Assembly (NCBI RefSeq): GCF_018918325.1 | Contig: NZ_JAHLQH010000006.1 | Location: 1 to 60,072, forward strand | DNA: 60,072 nt | From: Clostridium sp. MSJ-8 | GTDB taxonomy: Bacteria > Bacillota > Clostridia > Clostridiales > Clostridiaceae | Direction: 5' to 3' | In this document: positions 25,586 through 34,765 of the stretch, in pieces | Position numbering within the stretch: the first letter of the stretch is position 1 | Layout of the letters: the number at the start of each line of letters is the position of its first letter | Position numbers and translations under genes: made by a program | Notes under the pieces: model-generated | Database searches by the model: none | Seen by the model: the letters and a program-made list of their open reading frames with translations, nothing else | What the model was told of the DNA's origin: nothing

Positions 25586-28500
25586 ATGAAGAAGGTAAAT
25601 GAAGTTTTTGCAGATTATAATACTGGAGTGAATATAGGAACTGCAGTAGTTGATAAGATTACTCTGAAGAAGAAAACTAAGGTACTTATTATGAAGATAA
25701 CTGCAGATAAGTATATTCAGATGGATGAGATAGAAGGACTTAATGCATTTATCAAGAAGAGGTTTTTCCTTAGGGATTCAGTTATAGATATTAACTATAC
25801 AGAAGAAGTTAGTAAGATACCTATAGATAAAGGAATAAAAGATATTTTCTTCTCATTATCACAGAAACATCCTTTCTTAAAATCGGCTATAAAGAACTGT
25901 GAATATGCAATAAATGATAAAACAATAGATATGAAGTTTAATATAATAATATCTACATTGCTTAGAGATCTTAAATATGATAAAAAAATTCAAGACACTA
26001 TAAAAAGCATATATGGAACTACTTATAAGATTAATTTTATTGATAATGTAACTAGTGAAGAAATAATTAAGGTATCAGAAGAAGAAAATAGAAAGAAGAT
26101 ACTAGATATTCAGAAACAGATACGAGAGAATGCTCCTAGTACATTTGAAGTTGCACCTACAAAGAAAGAAACAGAGCAGGAGGCACAACCAGATAAAAAG
26201 AAAGAAAATTCACCACTTATATATGGTCGTAGTGCTACTATAAAAGAAAATACAATAAAGATAATAGATATAACACCTGAAGAAGGAAGAGTAGCTATAG
26301 AAGGAGAGTTATCTAATATAGAAACTAAAGAATTAAGAAGTGGTAAGATATTAGTATCATTTGATTTGTATGATGGATCTAGTTCTATGACTTGTAAGGT
26401 ATTTCTTAAACCAGAACAATCTGTTCAAGTAATAGATAAGTTAAAAGCAGCTAAAGGCGTTAAGTTGTTAGGTAATGCAGGGTATAGTAATTTCTCTGGA
26501 GAAGTTGAGCTTATTGCAAATGTAATAGTTCAAACTAATGGATTAAGAAGAATTAAAAGAATGGATAATGCAGAAGTTAAGAGAGTAGAGCTACATATGC
26601 ATACTAAAATGAGCCAAATGGATGCTATGACTAGTGCTAAGGACTTGATAAAGAGAGCAATGAGTTGGGGGATGAAGTCTATAGCAATAACTGATCATGG
26701 AGTTGTTCAAGCATTTCCAGAAGCTCATAAACTATTAGGTAGAGATAATCCAGATATGAAGGTTATATATGGAGTAGAAGCATACCTAGCACCAGATAAA
26801 AAGCCTGCAACAAGGAATATAAAAGGTCAAAGTATAGATACTACTTATTGTGTATTTGACTTGGAAACAACAGGCTTTTCTCCTGAATTAGAGAAAATAA
26901 TAGAGATTGGTGTAATGAAATTACAGGATGGAAAAGTTATAGATAAATTCAGCTGTTTTGTAGATCCTCAGAAATCTATATCAGCTAGAATAACTGAAGT
27001 AACTAATATAACAGATGATATGGTTAGGGGAGCTGAAACAATAGAAGAAGTATTTCCTAAGTTATTAGATTTTATAAAAGATAGTGTATTAGTTGCACAT
27101 AATGCTGAGTTTGATGTTGGATTCTTGAAACATTTTGCAAAAGAATTGGGATATGAATTTGATTTTACCTACCTAGATACATTGACACTAGCACAAGAAT
27201 TATTCCCTGAATTTAAGACATATAAGCTAGGAAGAATAGCCAAGAATTTAGGTATAAAGGTTGAAGTGGCACATAGAGCTTTAGATGATGTAGATACTAC
27301 AGTTAAGGTATTTAAGATAATGTTAGATATGCTTAAGGATCGTGGAGTTAAAACATTAGAAGATATAGATTTATATGCATCAGATGAAGAATCTAAGAAG
27401 GTAGCATATAAGAAACTTAAAACTTATCATGCGATAATTTTAGCCAAGGATTATGTAGGACTTAAGAATTTATACAAGTTAGTATCTTATTCTCATCTTG
27501 ATTATTTCTACAAAAAGCCACGTATATTAAAGAGTATGTATGAGAAGTATTCAGAAGGTTTAATCATAGGTAGTGCATGTAGTGAAGGTGAATTATATCA
27601 ATCTATTTTATTAGGTAGATCAGAAGAAGAGATAGAGAAGATAGCTAGTTTTTATGACTATTTAGAAATTCAACCATTAGGAAACAATGATTATCTTATA
27701 AGAAATGAGCAAGTACCTAATAAGGAATATTTGCAAGAGATAAATAAGAGAATAATAGCGTTAGCAGAGAAACAGAATAAACCTGTTGTGGCTACAGGTG
27801 ATGTACATTTTATGGACCCGGAAGATGAGATATACAGACGTATATTAGAAGCTGGGCAAGGATTTAAGGATGCTGATAATCAAGCTCCATTATATCTAAG
27901 AACAACAGAAGAAATGCTTGAAGAATTCGCTTATTTAGGATCAGAGAAGGCTTATGAAGTAGTTGTAACTAACACTAATAAGATTGCTGATATGTGTGAA
28001 CAAATAAGTCCTATATCTCCAGAAAAATGTCCACCACATATAGATGGATGTGAGCAAACAATAAAAGATATAGCTTATGGAAAAGCAAATGAATTATATG
28101 GTGATCCTATTCCAGAAATAGTAAAGGCGAGATTGGATAAAGAACTAGATTCAATAATTAAGAATGGTTTCTCAGTAATGTATATAATTGCTCAGAAGCT
28201 TGTGTGGAAGTCTAATGAAGATGGATATTTAGTTGGGTCAAGAGGATCTGTTGGATCATCCTTAGTTGCATATATGACAGGTATAACAGAAGTTAACGCT
28301 CTGCCACCACATTATAGATGTCCTAAATGCAAATATTCAGATTTTAATGATTATGGTGCAAAGAATGGCTTTGACTTACCAGATAAGGAATGCCCACACT
28401 GTGGTACTAATATGGCTAAGGATGGAATGGATATACCATTTGAAACTTTCCTTGGATTTAATGGAGATAAGGAACCTGATATAGACTTAAACTTTTCAGG

Positions 28501-29926
28501 AGAATATCAGGCTAAAGCTCATAGATATACTGAAGTTATATTTGGTAAGGGAACTACATTCAAAGCAGGTACTATAGGTACAGTTGCAGAAAAAACTGCA
28601 TTTGGATATGTAAAAAAATATTATGAAGAAAAGAATCAACCAGTTAATAAGGCAGAAATAACAAGAATATCTAAAGGATGTACTGGAATAAAGAGAACAA
28701 CTGGACAGCATCCAGGTGGAATTATAGTTGTTCCAAAGGGAAGAGAAATATTTGAATTCTGCCCTGTACAACATCCAGCAGATGATCCAGATTCAGATAT
28801 TATAACAACACATTTTGATTATCACTCTATAGATCAGAACTTACTGAAGTTAGATATATTAGGACATGATGATCCTACCGTAATAAGAATGCTTCAAGAT
28901 ATAACAGGGGTGGCACCACAAGACATACCACTAGATGATAAGGATACGATGTCGTTATTTTCATCTACTAAAGCTTTAGGAGTTACTGAAGAACAGATTA
29001 ATTCCAAAGTAGGAACATTTGGTGTGCCTGAGTTTGGTACAAAGTTTGTTAGAGGAATGCTTGTTGATACTAAGCCTACAACATTTTCAGATTTATTATG
29101 TATATCAGGACTTTCTCATGGTACAGATGTATGGCTAGGTAATGCTAAGGATCTTATAGATTCTGGCGTTATAACTAGTATCAGTGATGCTGTATGTTGT
29201 AGAGATGATATCATGGTATATCTTATTAAAAAAGGATTACCACCTAATACTGCATTTAAGATAATGGAAACAGTTCGTAAAGGTAAAGCGTTAAGTGATC
29301 TTAATAAATGGGCTGAGTATGAAGCACTTATGAGAGAACATGATGTTCCTGAATGGTATATAGAATCTTGTAAGAAGATAAAATACATGTTCCCGAAAGC
29401 TCATGCCGCTGCATATGTAATGATGGCATTTAGAATTGCATGGTTTAAAGTTCATATTCCCAAAGCTTATTACACAGCATTTTTCTCAATAAGAGCTAAG
29501 GCATTTGATGCTGAATATATGATTTATGGAAAAGAAAAAGTAAGAGAAAAGATGAAAGAGATAACAATGCAAGGAAATGATGCTGCACCAAAGGATAAGG
29601 ATATGTATGATGATCTAGAACTTGTTCTTGAGATGTATGAAAGAGGTATAAAATTCTTACCTATAGACTTATACAAATCAGATGCAACCAAGTTTAAAGT
29701 CGAAGAAGATGGCATAAGACCACCACTTAACAGTATTTCAGGAATGGGAAATGTTGCAGCAGAAGCTATATATAATGCTGCTCATGAAGATGTACCTATA
29801 AGTTCTATAGATAATCTTAGAAAAAGGGCTAAAATAGGTAACTCAGCAACTGACCTTTTAAGAAAATTTGGTTGTTTAAATGGCTTACAAGAAAGTGATC
29901 AAGTTAGTTTCTTTGATACACTATAA
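25586..29926 (+). CDS. polC: PolC-type DNA polymerase III alpha subunit
   Basis: A 1446-residue replicative polymerase of low-GC Gram-positives, the usual length. It has an N-terminal domain, an OB-fold and a PHP domain (HMHTKMSQMDAM, about residue 335). An inserted DEDD proofreading exonuclease follows (VFDLETTGFSPELEKI at about 423, through VAHRALDDVDTT). Then come the polymerase core (GSRGSVGSS at about 883), a zinc-binding CPKC ... CPHC segment (about 911-935) and catalytic aspartates in PDIDLNFSGEYQ (about 963). The C-terminus has the helix-hairpin-helix region. Normally it acts at the fork with the beta clamp. The gene is monocistronic, with its own promoter and terminator. Confidence 0.98.
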   Translation: MKKVNEVFADYNTGVNIGTAVVDKITLKKKTKVLIMKITADKYIQMDEIEGLNAFIKKRFFLRDSVIDINYTEEVSKIPIDKGIKDIFFSLSQKHPFLKSAIKNCEYAINDKTIDMKFNIIISTLLRDLKYDKKIQDTIKSIYGTTYKINFIDNVTSEEIIKVSEEENRKKILDIQKQIRENAPSTFEVAPTKKETEQEAQPDKKKENSPLIYGRSATIKENTIKIIDITPEEGRVAIEGELSNIETKELRSGKILVSFDLYDGSSSMTCKVFLKPEQSVQVIDKLKAAKGVKLLGNAGYSNFSGEVELIANVIVQTNGLRRIKRMDNAEVKRVELHMHTKMSQMDAMTSAKDLIKRAMSWGMKSIAITDHGVVQAFPEAHKLLGRDNPDMKVIYGVEAYLAPDKKPATRNIKGQSIDTTYCVFDLETTGFSPELEKIIEIGVMKLQDGKVIDKFSCFVDPQKSISARITEVTNITDDMVRGAETIEEVFPKLLDFIKDSVLVAHNAEFDVGFLKHFAKELGYEFDFTYLDTLTLAQELFPEFKTYKLGRIAKNLGIKVEVAHRALDDVDTTVKVFKIMLDMLKDRGVKTLEDIDLYASDEESKKVAYKKLKTYHAIILAKDYVGLKNLYKLVSYSHLDYFYKKPRILKSMYEKYSEGLIIGSACSEGELYQSILLGRSEEEIEKIASFYDYLEIQPLGNNDYLIRNEQVPNKEYLQEINKRIIALAEKQNKPVVATGDVHFMDPEDEIYRRILEAGQGFKDADNQAPLYLRTTEEMLEEFAYLGSEKAYEVVVTNTNKIADMCEQISPISPEKCPPHIDGCEQTIKDIAYGKANELYGDPIPEIVKARLDKELDSIIKNGFSVMYIIAQKLVWKSNEDGYLVGSRGSVGSSLVAYMTGITEVNALPPHYRCPKCKYSDFNDYGAKNGFDLPDKECPHCGTNMAKDGMDIPFETFLGFNGDKEPDIDLNFSGEYQAKAHRYTEVIFGKGTTFKAGTIGTVAEKTAFGYVKKYYEEKNQPVNKAEITRISKGCTGIKRTTGQHPGGIIVVPKGREIFEFCPVQHPADDPDSDIITTHFDYHSIDQNLLKLDILGHDDPTVIRMLQDITGVAPQDIPLDDKDTMSLFSSTKALGVTEEQINSKVGTFGVPEFGTKFVRGMLVDTKPTTFSDLLCISGLSHGTDVWLGNAKDLIDSGVITSISDAVCCRDDIMVYLIKKGLPPNTAFKIMETVRKGKALSDLNKWAEYEALMREHDVPEWYIESCKKIKYMFPKAHAAAYVMMAFRIAWFKVHIPKAYYTAFFSIRAKAFDAEYMIYGKEKVREKMKEITMQGNDAAPKDKDMYDDLELVLEMYERGIKFLPIDLYKSDATKFKVEEDGIRPPLNSISGMGNVAAEAIYNAAHEDVPISSIDNLRKRAKIGNSATDLLRKFGCLNGLQESDQVSFFDTL

Positions 29927-29955
29927 ATATTTATGTATTATGGAATGAATTAGAT

Positions 29956-29990
29956 ATAAGCCACTCTTAAAAATGAGTGGCTTATAAAAT
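29956..29990 (+). terminator. polC terminator
   Basis: ATAAGCCACTC (29956-29966) pairs perfectly with GAGTGGCTTAT (29975-29985), followed by an AAAATTATAT tail with few T. Confidence 0.7.
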
Positions 29991-29999
29991 TATATGGAT

Positions 30000-30074
30000 T
30001 TACGCTACCATAAAAGCATTCTGCAAACTTGATTTTATCATTTTTAGTGTTGCTTTTATTTCATCTAAATCCAT
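30000..30074 (-). CDS. 24-aa small ORF with strong ribosome site
   Basis: ATG at 30074 (minus) follows a perfect AGGAGG seven bases upstream. It opens a 24-codon frame (start MDLDEIKATL, end NAFMVA). It is amphipathic rather than a membrane peptide, so it does not look like a classical type I toxin. It lies just downstream of a terminator for the DUF3800 gene. It could be a leader peptide, a small regulator or a chance frame; the strength of the ribosome site is the main evidence. Confidence 0.4.
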   Translation of the reverse strand: MDLDEIKATLKMIKSSLQNAFMVA

Positions 30075-30101
30075 TTATTCCTCCTATAAAAAATTATAAA
30101 C

Positions 30102-30135
30102 AAAAAAGCTAACAAACTATTATGTCTGTCAGCTC
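30102..30135 (-). terminator. Terminator of the DUF3800 gene
   Basis: Read on the minus strand, AGCTGACAGAC pairs with GTTTGTTAGCT through wobble and mismatch positions, followed by TTTTT. It lies between the DUF3800 gene and the 24-codon ORF. Confidence 0.5.
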
Positions 30136-30265
30136 TATAAATCAAAAAAAACCAATTGCTTGTTAATGACGTTAATACATAACGCTTACCTAAATATATG
30201 GCATTTAATCAAGACTTACTGTTGGTATAACTATTATACAATGTTCAATCCTAAATGTCAACATT

Positions 30266-30952
30266 TTAAGGATATAAAAATATACTTTTTATATATCCAC
30301 TTTCTCTTAATTGAACTAGCTTGTCCTCAAATTTATTATTAAAACAATTATTATAAAATATATTTGAAAATACATCAGCTACTTGTACTAGACAGTTGTT
30401 CGAAGAATCAAAATAATCTACTTTTATACTATTTACTAAATCTTCTTCTATTATCAACTGCATATTTAAGTATTCTTCTAGTAAATATCTTGTTTTCGTT
30501 TTTTCATTTCTTTCATCTATACAAAGATAATAATCATCTTTTGGTAATAAATTTTCTTTTAATTGCTGTCTTAGCGCTTGTTTAATAACAAAGTTAAATG
30601 CCCTTGCAGTATTATTATATAATCCATACTTTATTTTTGAATTATTTATTTTTATATAATATATTTGTAATAGATTATTTCTACAAAAATAATCTAAAAA
30701 GTCCATTTTAGATTGTTCGTCCATAGCACTTCCTTTTAATTCAACGAACGTATTACCTTTAAACATCTTGTTATTACTGTCTATAGACTTCAAATATTTT
30801 TCATTTTTAGATATGTATCTTTTAAAAACTCTCTTTGCTTTATTTTTATCTATTGGCACTATAAGTGCAATTACAAAATACGGATAATATTTGCAATACT
30901 CTGTAGTCATACTTCCAGACTCATCTATGTATATATTTTTCGTTTTAATCAC
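30266..30952 (-). CDS. DUF3800 family protein
   Basis: 228 residues. The N-terminal NIYIDESGSM and the internal YYLCIDERNEKTK and VQVADVFSNIFYN are hallmarks of DUF3800, a family predicted to have an RNase H-like fold with acidic catalytic residues (D10, E11 and the later D). It probably acts on nucleic acid, but no member's activity is certain to me. The start is GTG, with only a weak ribosome site. It is divergent from the PLD/helicase gene across 265 bp and has its own promoter with a palindrome. DUF3800 genes often lie in phage or defence neighbourhoods, which fits this block. Confidence 0.85.
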   Translation of the reverse strand: MIKTKNIYIDESGSMTTEYCKYYPYFVIALIVPIDKNKAKRVFKRYISKNEKYLKSIDSNNKMFKGNTFVELKGSAMDEQSKMDFLDYFCRNNLLQIYYIKINNSKIKYGLYNNTARAFNFVIKQALRQQLKENLLPKDDYYLCIDERNEKTKTRYLLEEYLNMQLIIEEDLVNSIKVDYFDSSNNCLVQVADVFSNIFYNNCFNNKFEDKLVQLRESGYIKSIFLYP

Positions 30953-31111
30953 CTACTAGATCAATTTTAATATGAATATTATATCATACATAGTTTGGAT
31001 AACAACTATTTTTCTTAGCACCTATAGCTAAACTATTAAAATCAGTAGGAATATAATTATAGTATCATAGATTTCCAAAATACAACTTTTTTGGAGTATT
31101 ATTTAATATAA

Positions 31112-31140
31112 ATTATAAATATGACAGATTTATATGTCAA
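31112..31140 (-). promoter_or_regulatory. Consensus minus-strand promoter with palindrome
   Basis: On the minus strand, TTGACA (31140-31135) and TATAAT (31117-31112) are separated by exactly 17 bp, a full-consensus promoter pointing to the DUF3800 gene. An inverted repeat TGACA-N8-TGTCA (31122-31139) lies within it and could be an operator. A second extended -10 (TGATATAAT) lies at 30978-30986, closer to the GTG. Confidence 0.65.
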
Positions 31141-31217
31141 TTAAGTTAAAAGTATATTTTAGAGGTATTTACTTATCTGGTAAAATATATATAAGAATAA
31201 TTAATTAAGGTGAAAAT

Positions 31218-34094
31218 ATGGGGAATGTAATAAATAAAATAAATTCTAGTATAGGGTTAGATATTGAATCAAAAAATATTATTGAAGATAGTTATATAAT
31301 AAAAAATAAGTTAATAGTTAATTCAAAAAGAGGTAATCTTTATAAAGAATTAAAAGAAAGTCTAAGTGAGTGTAAGAAGTTTTACTTTAGTGTAGCATTT
31401 ATAAATTTTAGTGGATTACAATTGTTATTGGATTCGTTTAAGGAATTAGAAGATAGAGGTGTGAATGGCAAGATAATAACTTCTACATATCTTAACTTTA
31501 CAGAGCCTAAGGCATTAAAGAAGTTGAGAGAATTTGAAAATATAGACTTAAAGATATTTGTTGCAGATAAAGAAAAGGGCTTTCATACAAAAGTATATAT
31601 TTTTGAAAATGAAGATAATTATAAGGTTATTATAGGGTCTTCCAATATTACTCAAAGGGCATTAAAAAGTAATGTTGAATGGAATGTTATGATTCTATCA
31701 AAAAGAGAAACAGAGTTTATTCAATCTGTTATAGAAGAATATGATGATATATGGAATAGTACTAACTATGTAGATGAAGAATTTTTAGATAAATATAATG
31801 AATTTATTAGCAATTTAAGAAATAGAGAGAAATCACATATAATAGAATTTCAAGAATACAAGAGAATCAAACCTAATATCATGCAAGAAAAGGCACTGGT
31901 TAATCTTAAAAGATTAAGAGAAATAGGTGAAAATAAAGGATTAGTTATAGCAGCTACAGGTACAGGAAAGACATACATGTCAGCATTTGATGTACTTAGA
32001 TTTAAACCTAAAAAATTATTATTTTTAGTTCATAGAGAAGATATACTTAGAAGTGCACGAGAAACTTATACAAGCTTATTAAGGAATAAGAACATTAAAA
32101 CAGGGTTATACACAGGAAGTTCAAAAGATAAAGATGCAGATTATTTATTTTCTACAATTCAAACTATGGAAAGACATATTAATGAATTTGCCGTAGATGA
32201 ATTCGAGTATATAGTTATGGATGAAGCGCATCATAGCACTAGTAAGACTGCTCAAAAAATATTAAATTATTTTAAACCTGAATTTTTATTAGGAATAACA
32301 GCTACGCCTGAAAGATGCGATGAAGGAAATATATTTGATGTGTTTGATAATAATGTAGCATTAGAAATAAGACTAAATGAAGCACTTGAAAATGAACTTA
32401 TAGTTCCTTTTCATTACTTTGGAATAACTGATATAGAAGATGTTAACTATGATGGATTGGATATAGACAATATATCAGAAGTGGCTAAGAGATTAATGAT
32501 TAATTCTAGAGTGGATTTTATATTAGATAAAATGAGATTCTATGGCCACGATGGAAATAAGTTAAAAGCAATAGGGTTTTGTATAAACAAAGAACATGCT
32601 AAGTATATGGCAAATGAGTTTAATAAGAGGGGAATTGAGAGTATAGCATTAACTAGTGAAGATAGTATAGATAGAAGAGAAAATGCAATTGCAAAGCTAG
32701 ATGATGAACAATGTGGATTAAAGGTTATATTTACTGTGGATATTTTCAATGAAGGTGTGGATATTCCAGCAATTAATCAAATATTGATGTTAAGACCAAC
32801 TAGTTCTCCAATTATTTTTATTCAACAGTTAGGTAGAGGTTTAAGAAAGCATGTAAGCAAAGAATTCTTAACTGTGTTAGATTTTATAGGTAATCATAAT
32901 AAAGCTTTTTTAATAGCAATAGCATTGAAGGGAAGCAAATATTATGATAAAGATAGTTTAAAAGTTGCAGTAGCAACTAATTTTGATGATGTTCCAGGAT
33001 GTTCTAATATTCAAATGGATAAAATATCTCAAGAAAAGATATTAAAACAATTAAATAATGAGAATTTCAATAGCTTAAAATATCTAAAGAGTGAATACAA
33101 TGAATTTAAAGCATTGTTAGGTGGTAAGATTCCATATAAGTTAATGGATTATATAAAATATGATGGATCGCCAGATCCTCTTAGGTTTATAGGTTATTCT
33201 AAAAGTTATCAAGAGTTTTTAAGCAAGGTAGAAGTATCCTACGATAACAATATGGATGAAGAGTTTATGAAAATTATAAGAGAGCTATCAAGTAAATTAC
33301 CACTAAAGAGGCCTTATGAATTTGCTATAATAAAAGCAATGTTAGATAATGATAGAATAAATATTGAAATGGCTCAAAATATTATGAGAAAATATTTAGA
33401 TACAGTAGATAAGAAAACTATAATTCATGCATTTAGAAACTTAGATCAGGAATTTTATGATACAAGACAGCAAAAAGATTGTGTAAAGTTATTTAATTAT
33501 TCTGGGGAGACATTAGAAAAGTTAATAAGTTTTGAAAAGATATGTCATGATAAGGGTGAACTAGATATATTAATAGATTTATTAAACTATGGTTTAATAA
33601 GTTATGAGAAGAGGTATGGAAGTTATAATTATGGAACACCATTTTTTAAACTATATGAACAGTATCAGATGGTAGATACAGCACTTTTATCAAATTATGA
33701 AAAGAAGCATAGTTCATTTAGAGGTAGTGGATTAATTACAAATGGCAATGAGTATTTTTTATTTATAGATTTACATAAAGATGAAAACATAAAAGAAAGT
33801 ATAAATTATAAAGATAAATTTATAAGTAGAGAAATATTTCAGTGGCAAAGTCCAAATTCAACATCTCAAGAATCTGAAAGAGGAAAAAATATAATAGATA
33901 ATTGTAATAGACATGTAAACTTACATTTGTTTGTTAGAAAATATAAAGAGATAGATAAAAAGGTTCAACCATATATTTATATTGGAAAAGGTGATACTAT
34001 AAAATACGAAGGAGAAAAGCCTATTACAGTAAAATTGAAATTAGAGAATAAGATTCCTGAAAGTTTATATATTGAATTTACAAAGAAAGTATAA
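31218..34094 (+). CDS. PLD-like/SF2 helicase/DUF3427 protein
   Basis: A 958-residue multidomain protein. Residues ~30-200 form a phospholipase D-like nuclease domain with FHTKVYIFE and GSSN (HxK and GSxN kept; the usual Asp is Glu). Residues ~225-580 are a superfamily II helicase/translocase: ATGTGKT (about 246-252), MDEAHHS (about 333), TATPER and QQLGRGLR (about 535). The remainder is DUF3427, ending with the characteristic EIFQWQSPNSTS and HLFVRK segments. The layout resembles restriction-like or repair ATPases that move on DNA and cut it. The TTAAGGTG site before the ATG is good. A NUDIX gene follows 22 bases later, so the two form one operon. Confidence 0.9.
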   Translation: MGNVINKINSSIGLDIESKNIIEDSYIIKNKLIVNSKRGNLYKELKESLSECKKFYFSVAFINFSGLQLLLDSFKELEDRGVNGKIITSTYLNFTEPKALKKLREFENIDLKIFVADKEKGFHTKVYIFENEDNYKVIIGSSNITQRALKSNVEWNVMILSKRETEFIQSVIEEYDDIWNSTNYVDEEFLDKYNEFISNLRNREKSHIIEFQEYKRIKPNIMQEKALVNLKRLREIGENKGLVIAATGTGKTYMSAFDVLRFKPKKLLFLVHREDILRSARETYTSLLRNKNIKTGLYTGSSKDKDADYLFSTIQTMERHINEFAVDEFEYIVMDEAHHSTSKTAQKILNYFKPEFLLGITATPERCDEGNIFDVFDNNVALEIRLNEALENELIVPFHYFGITDIEDVNYDGLDIDNISEVAKRLMINSRVDFILDKMRFYGHDGNKLKAIGFCINKEHAKYMANEFNKRGIESIALTSEDSIDRRENAIAKLDDEQCGLKVIFTVDIFNEGVDIPAINQILMLRPTSSPIIFIQQLGRGLRKHVSKEFLTVLDFIGNHNKAFLIAIALKGSKYYDKDSLKVAVATNFDDVPGCSNIQMDKISQEKILKQLNNENFNSLKYLKSEYNEFKALLGGKIPYKLMDYIKYDGSPDPLRFIGYSKSYQEFLSKVEVSYDNNMDEEFMKIIRELSSKLPLKRPYEFAIIKAMLDNDRINIEMAQNIMRKYLDTVDKKTIIHAFRNLDQEFYDTRQQKDCVKLFNYSGETLEKLISFEKICHDKGELDILIDLLNYGLISYEKRYGSYNYGTPFFKLYEQYQMVDTALLSNYEKKHSSFRGSGLITNGNEYFLFIDLHKDENIKESINYKDKFISREIFQWQSPNSTSQESERGKNIIDNCNRHVNLHLFVRKYKEIDKKVQPYIYIGKGDTIKYEGEKPITVKLKLENKIPESLYIEFTKKV

Positions 34095-34116
34095 AAGTTA
34101 TAGGATGTGATAAAAT

Positions 34117-34494
34117 TTGAAAACAATAGAAGTTGTAGCTGCAGTTATAAAAAGAGAAAATGAAATATTTATAACAAGAAGGGGATATGGGGAATTTATA
34201 GATATGTGGGAATTCCCAGGTGGAAAGATAGAAGAAGGTGAAAGTAAAGAAGAGGCTCTTCATAGAGAAATAAAAGAAGAATTAGAGATAAATATAAGAA
34301 ATCTTGAATATTTAACAACAATAGAGTATGATTATCCGAAATTTCATCTAACTATGCATTGTTTTACATGTGAAATGGCAGGAGGAGAGATTCATCTTAA
34401 TGCACATAATGATGCAAAGTGGATATCAGTAGATGAACTTAGTAATCAGAAATGGGTCCCAGCAGATGTGCTTGTTTTAGGCGAGCTTATATAA
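34117..34494 (+). CDS. NUDIX (MutT-like) dNTP pyrophosphohydrolase
   Basis: 125 residues with a complete NUDIX box (GGKIEEGESKEEALHREI then KEELEI), matching GX5EX7REUXEEXGU apart from the final Gly. The WEFPGGK lead-in and the KWVPAD end match small MutT-type enzymes that hydrolyse damaged or non-canonical (deoxy)nucleoside triphosphates. The start is TTG with GGATGTGA upstream; no ATG fits. It is cotranscribed with the DUF3427 helicase, which suggests that nucleotide clearance is part of that system rather than simple housekeeping. A perfect terminator follows. Confidence 0.9.
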   Translation: MKTIEVVAAVIKRENEIFITRRGYGEFIDMWEFPGGKIEEGESKEEALHREIKEELEINIRNLEYLTTIEYDYPKFHLTMHCFTCEMAGGEIHLNAHNDAKWISVDELSNQKWVPADVLVLGELI

Positions 34495-34530
34495 AAATAT
34501 AAAGGCTAAGTCAGTTGATAGATTATTTCC

Positions 34531-34570
34531 AAAACCCTTGTAATAATAAGTTATTACAAGGGTTTTAATT
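34531..34570 (+). terminator. Terminator of the helicase-NUDIX operon
   Basis: AAAACCCTTGTAATAA (34531-34546) pairs perfectly with TTATTACAAGGGTTTT (34551-34566): a 16-bp stem with T-run. Confidence 0.9.
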
Positions 34571-34765
34571 ATAATTTATCTATTTGTTAAATAAATAACA
34601 AATAGAAAGAAAATTCTTCATAAATAGACATTAAAGAAAAATATTGTATGTACTTGTTTTAAATAACACTATATAATATAATAAAAATATGAATAAAATA
34701 TAAAATAATTGTTAAATTAAAAATGTATTTTTTCATATTTATAAGGGAAAAGAGGAAGTTTTCAT

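Noticed and set aside
30160..30342. Short plus-strand frame between polC and the DUF3800 gene.
   Set aside because: It has no ribosome site and overlaps the 3' end of the convincingly coded DUF3800 gene on the other strand.
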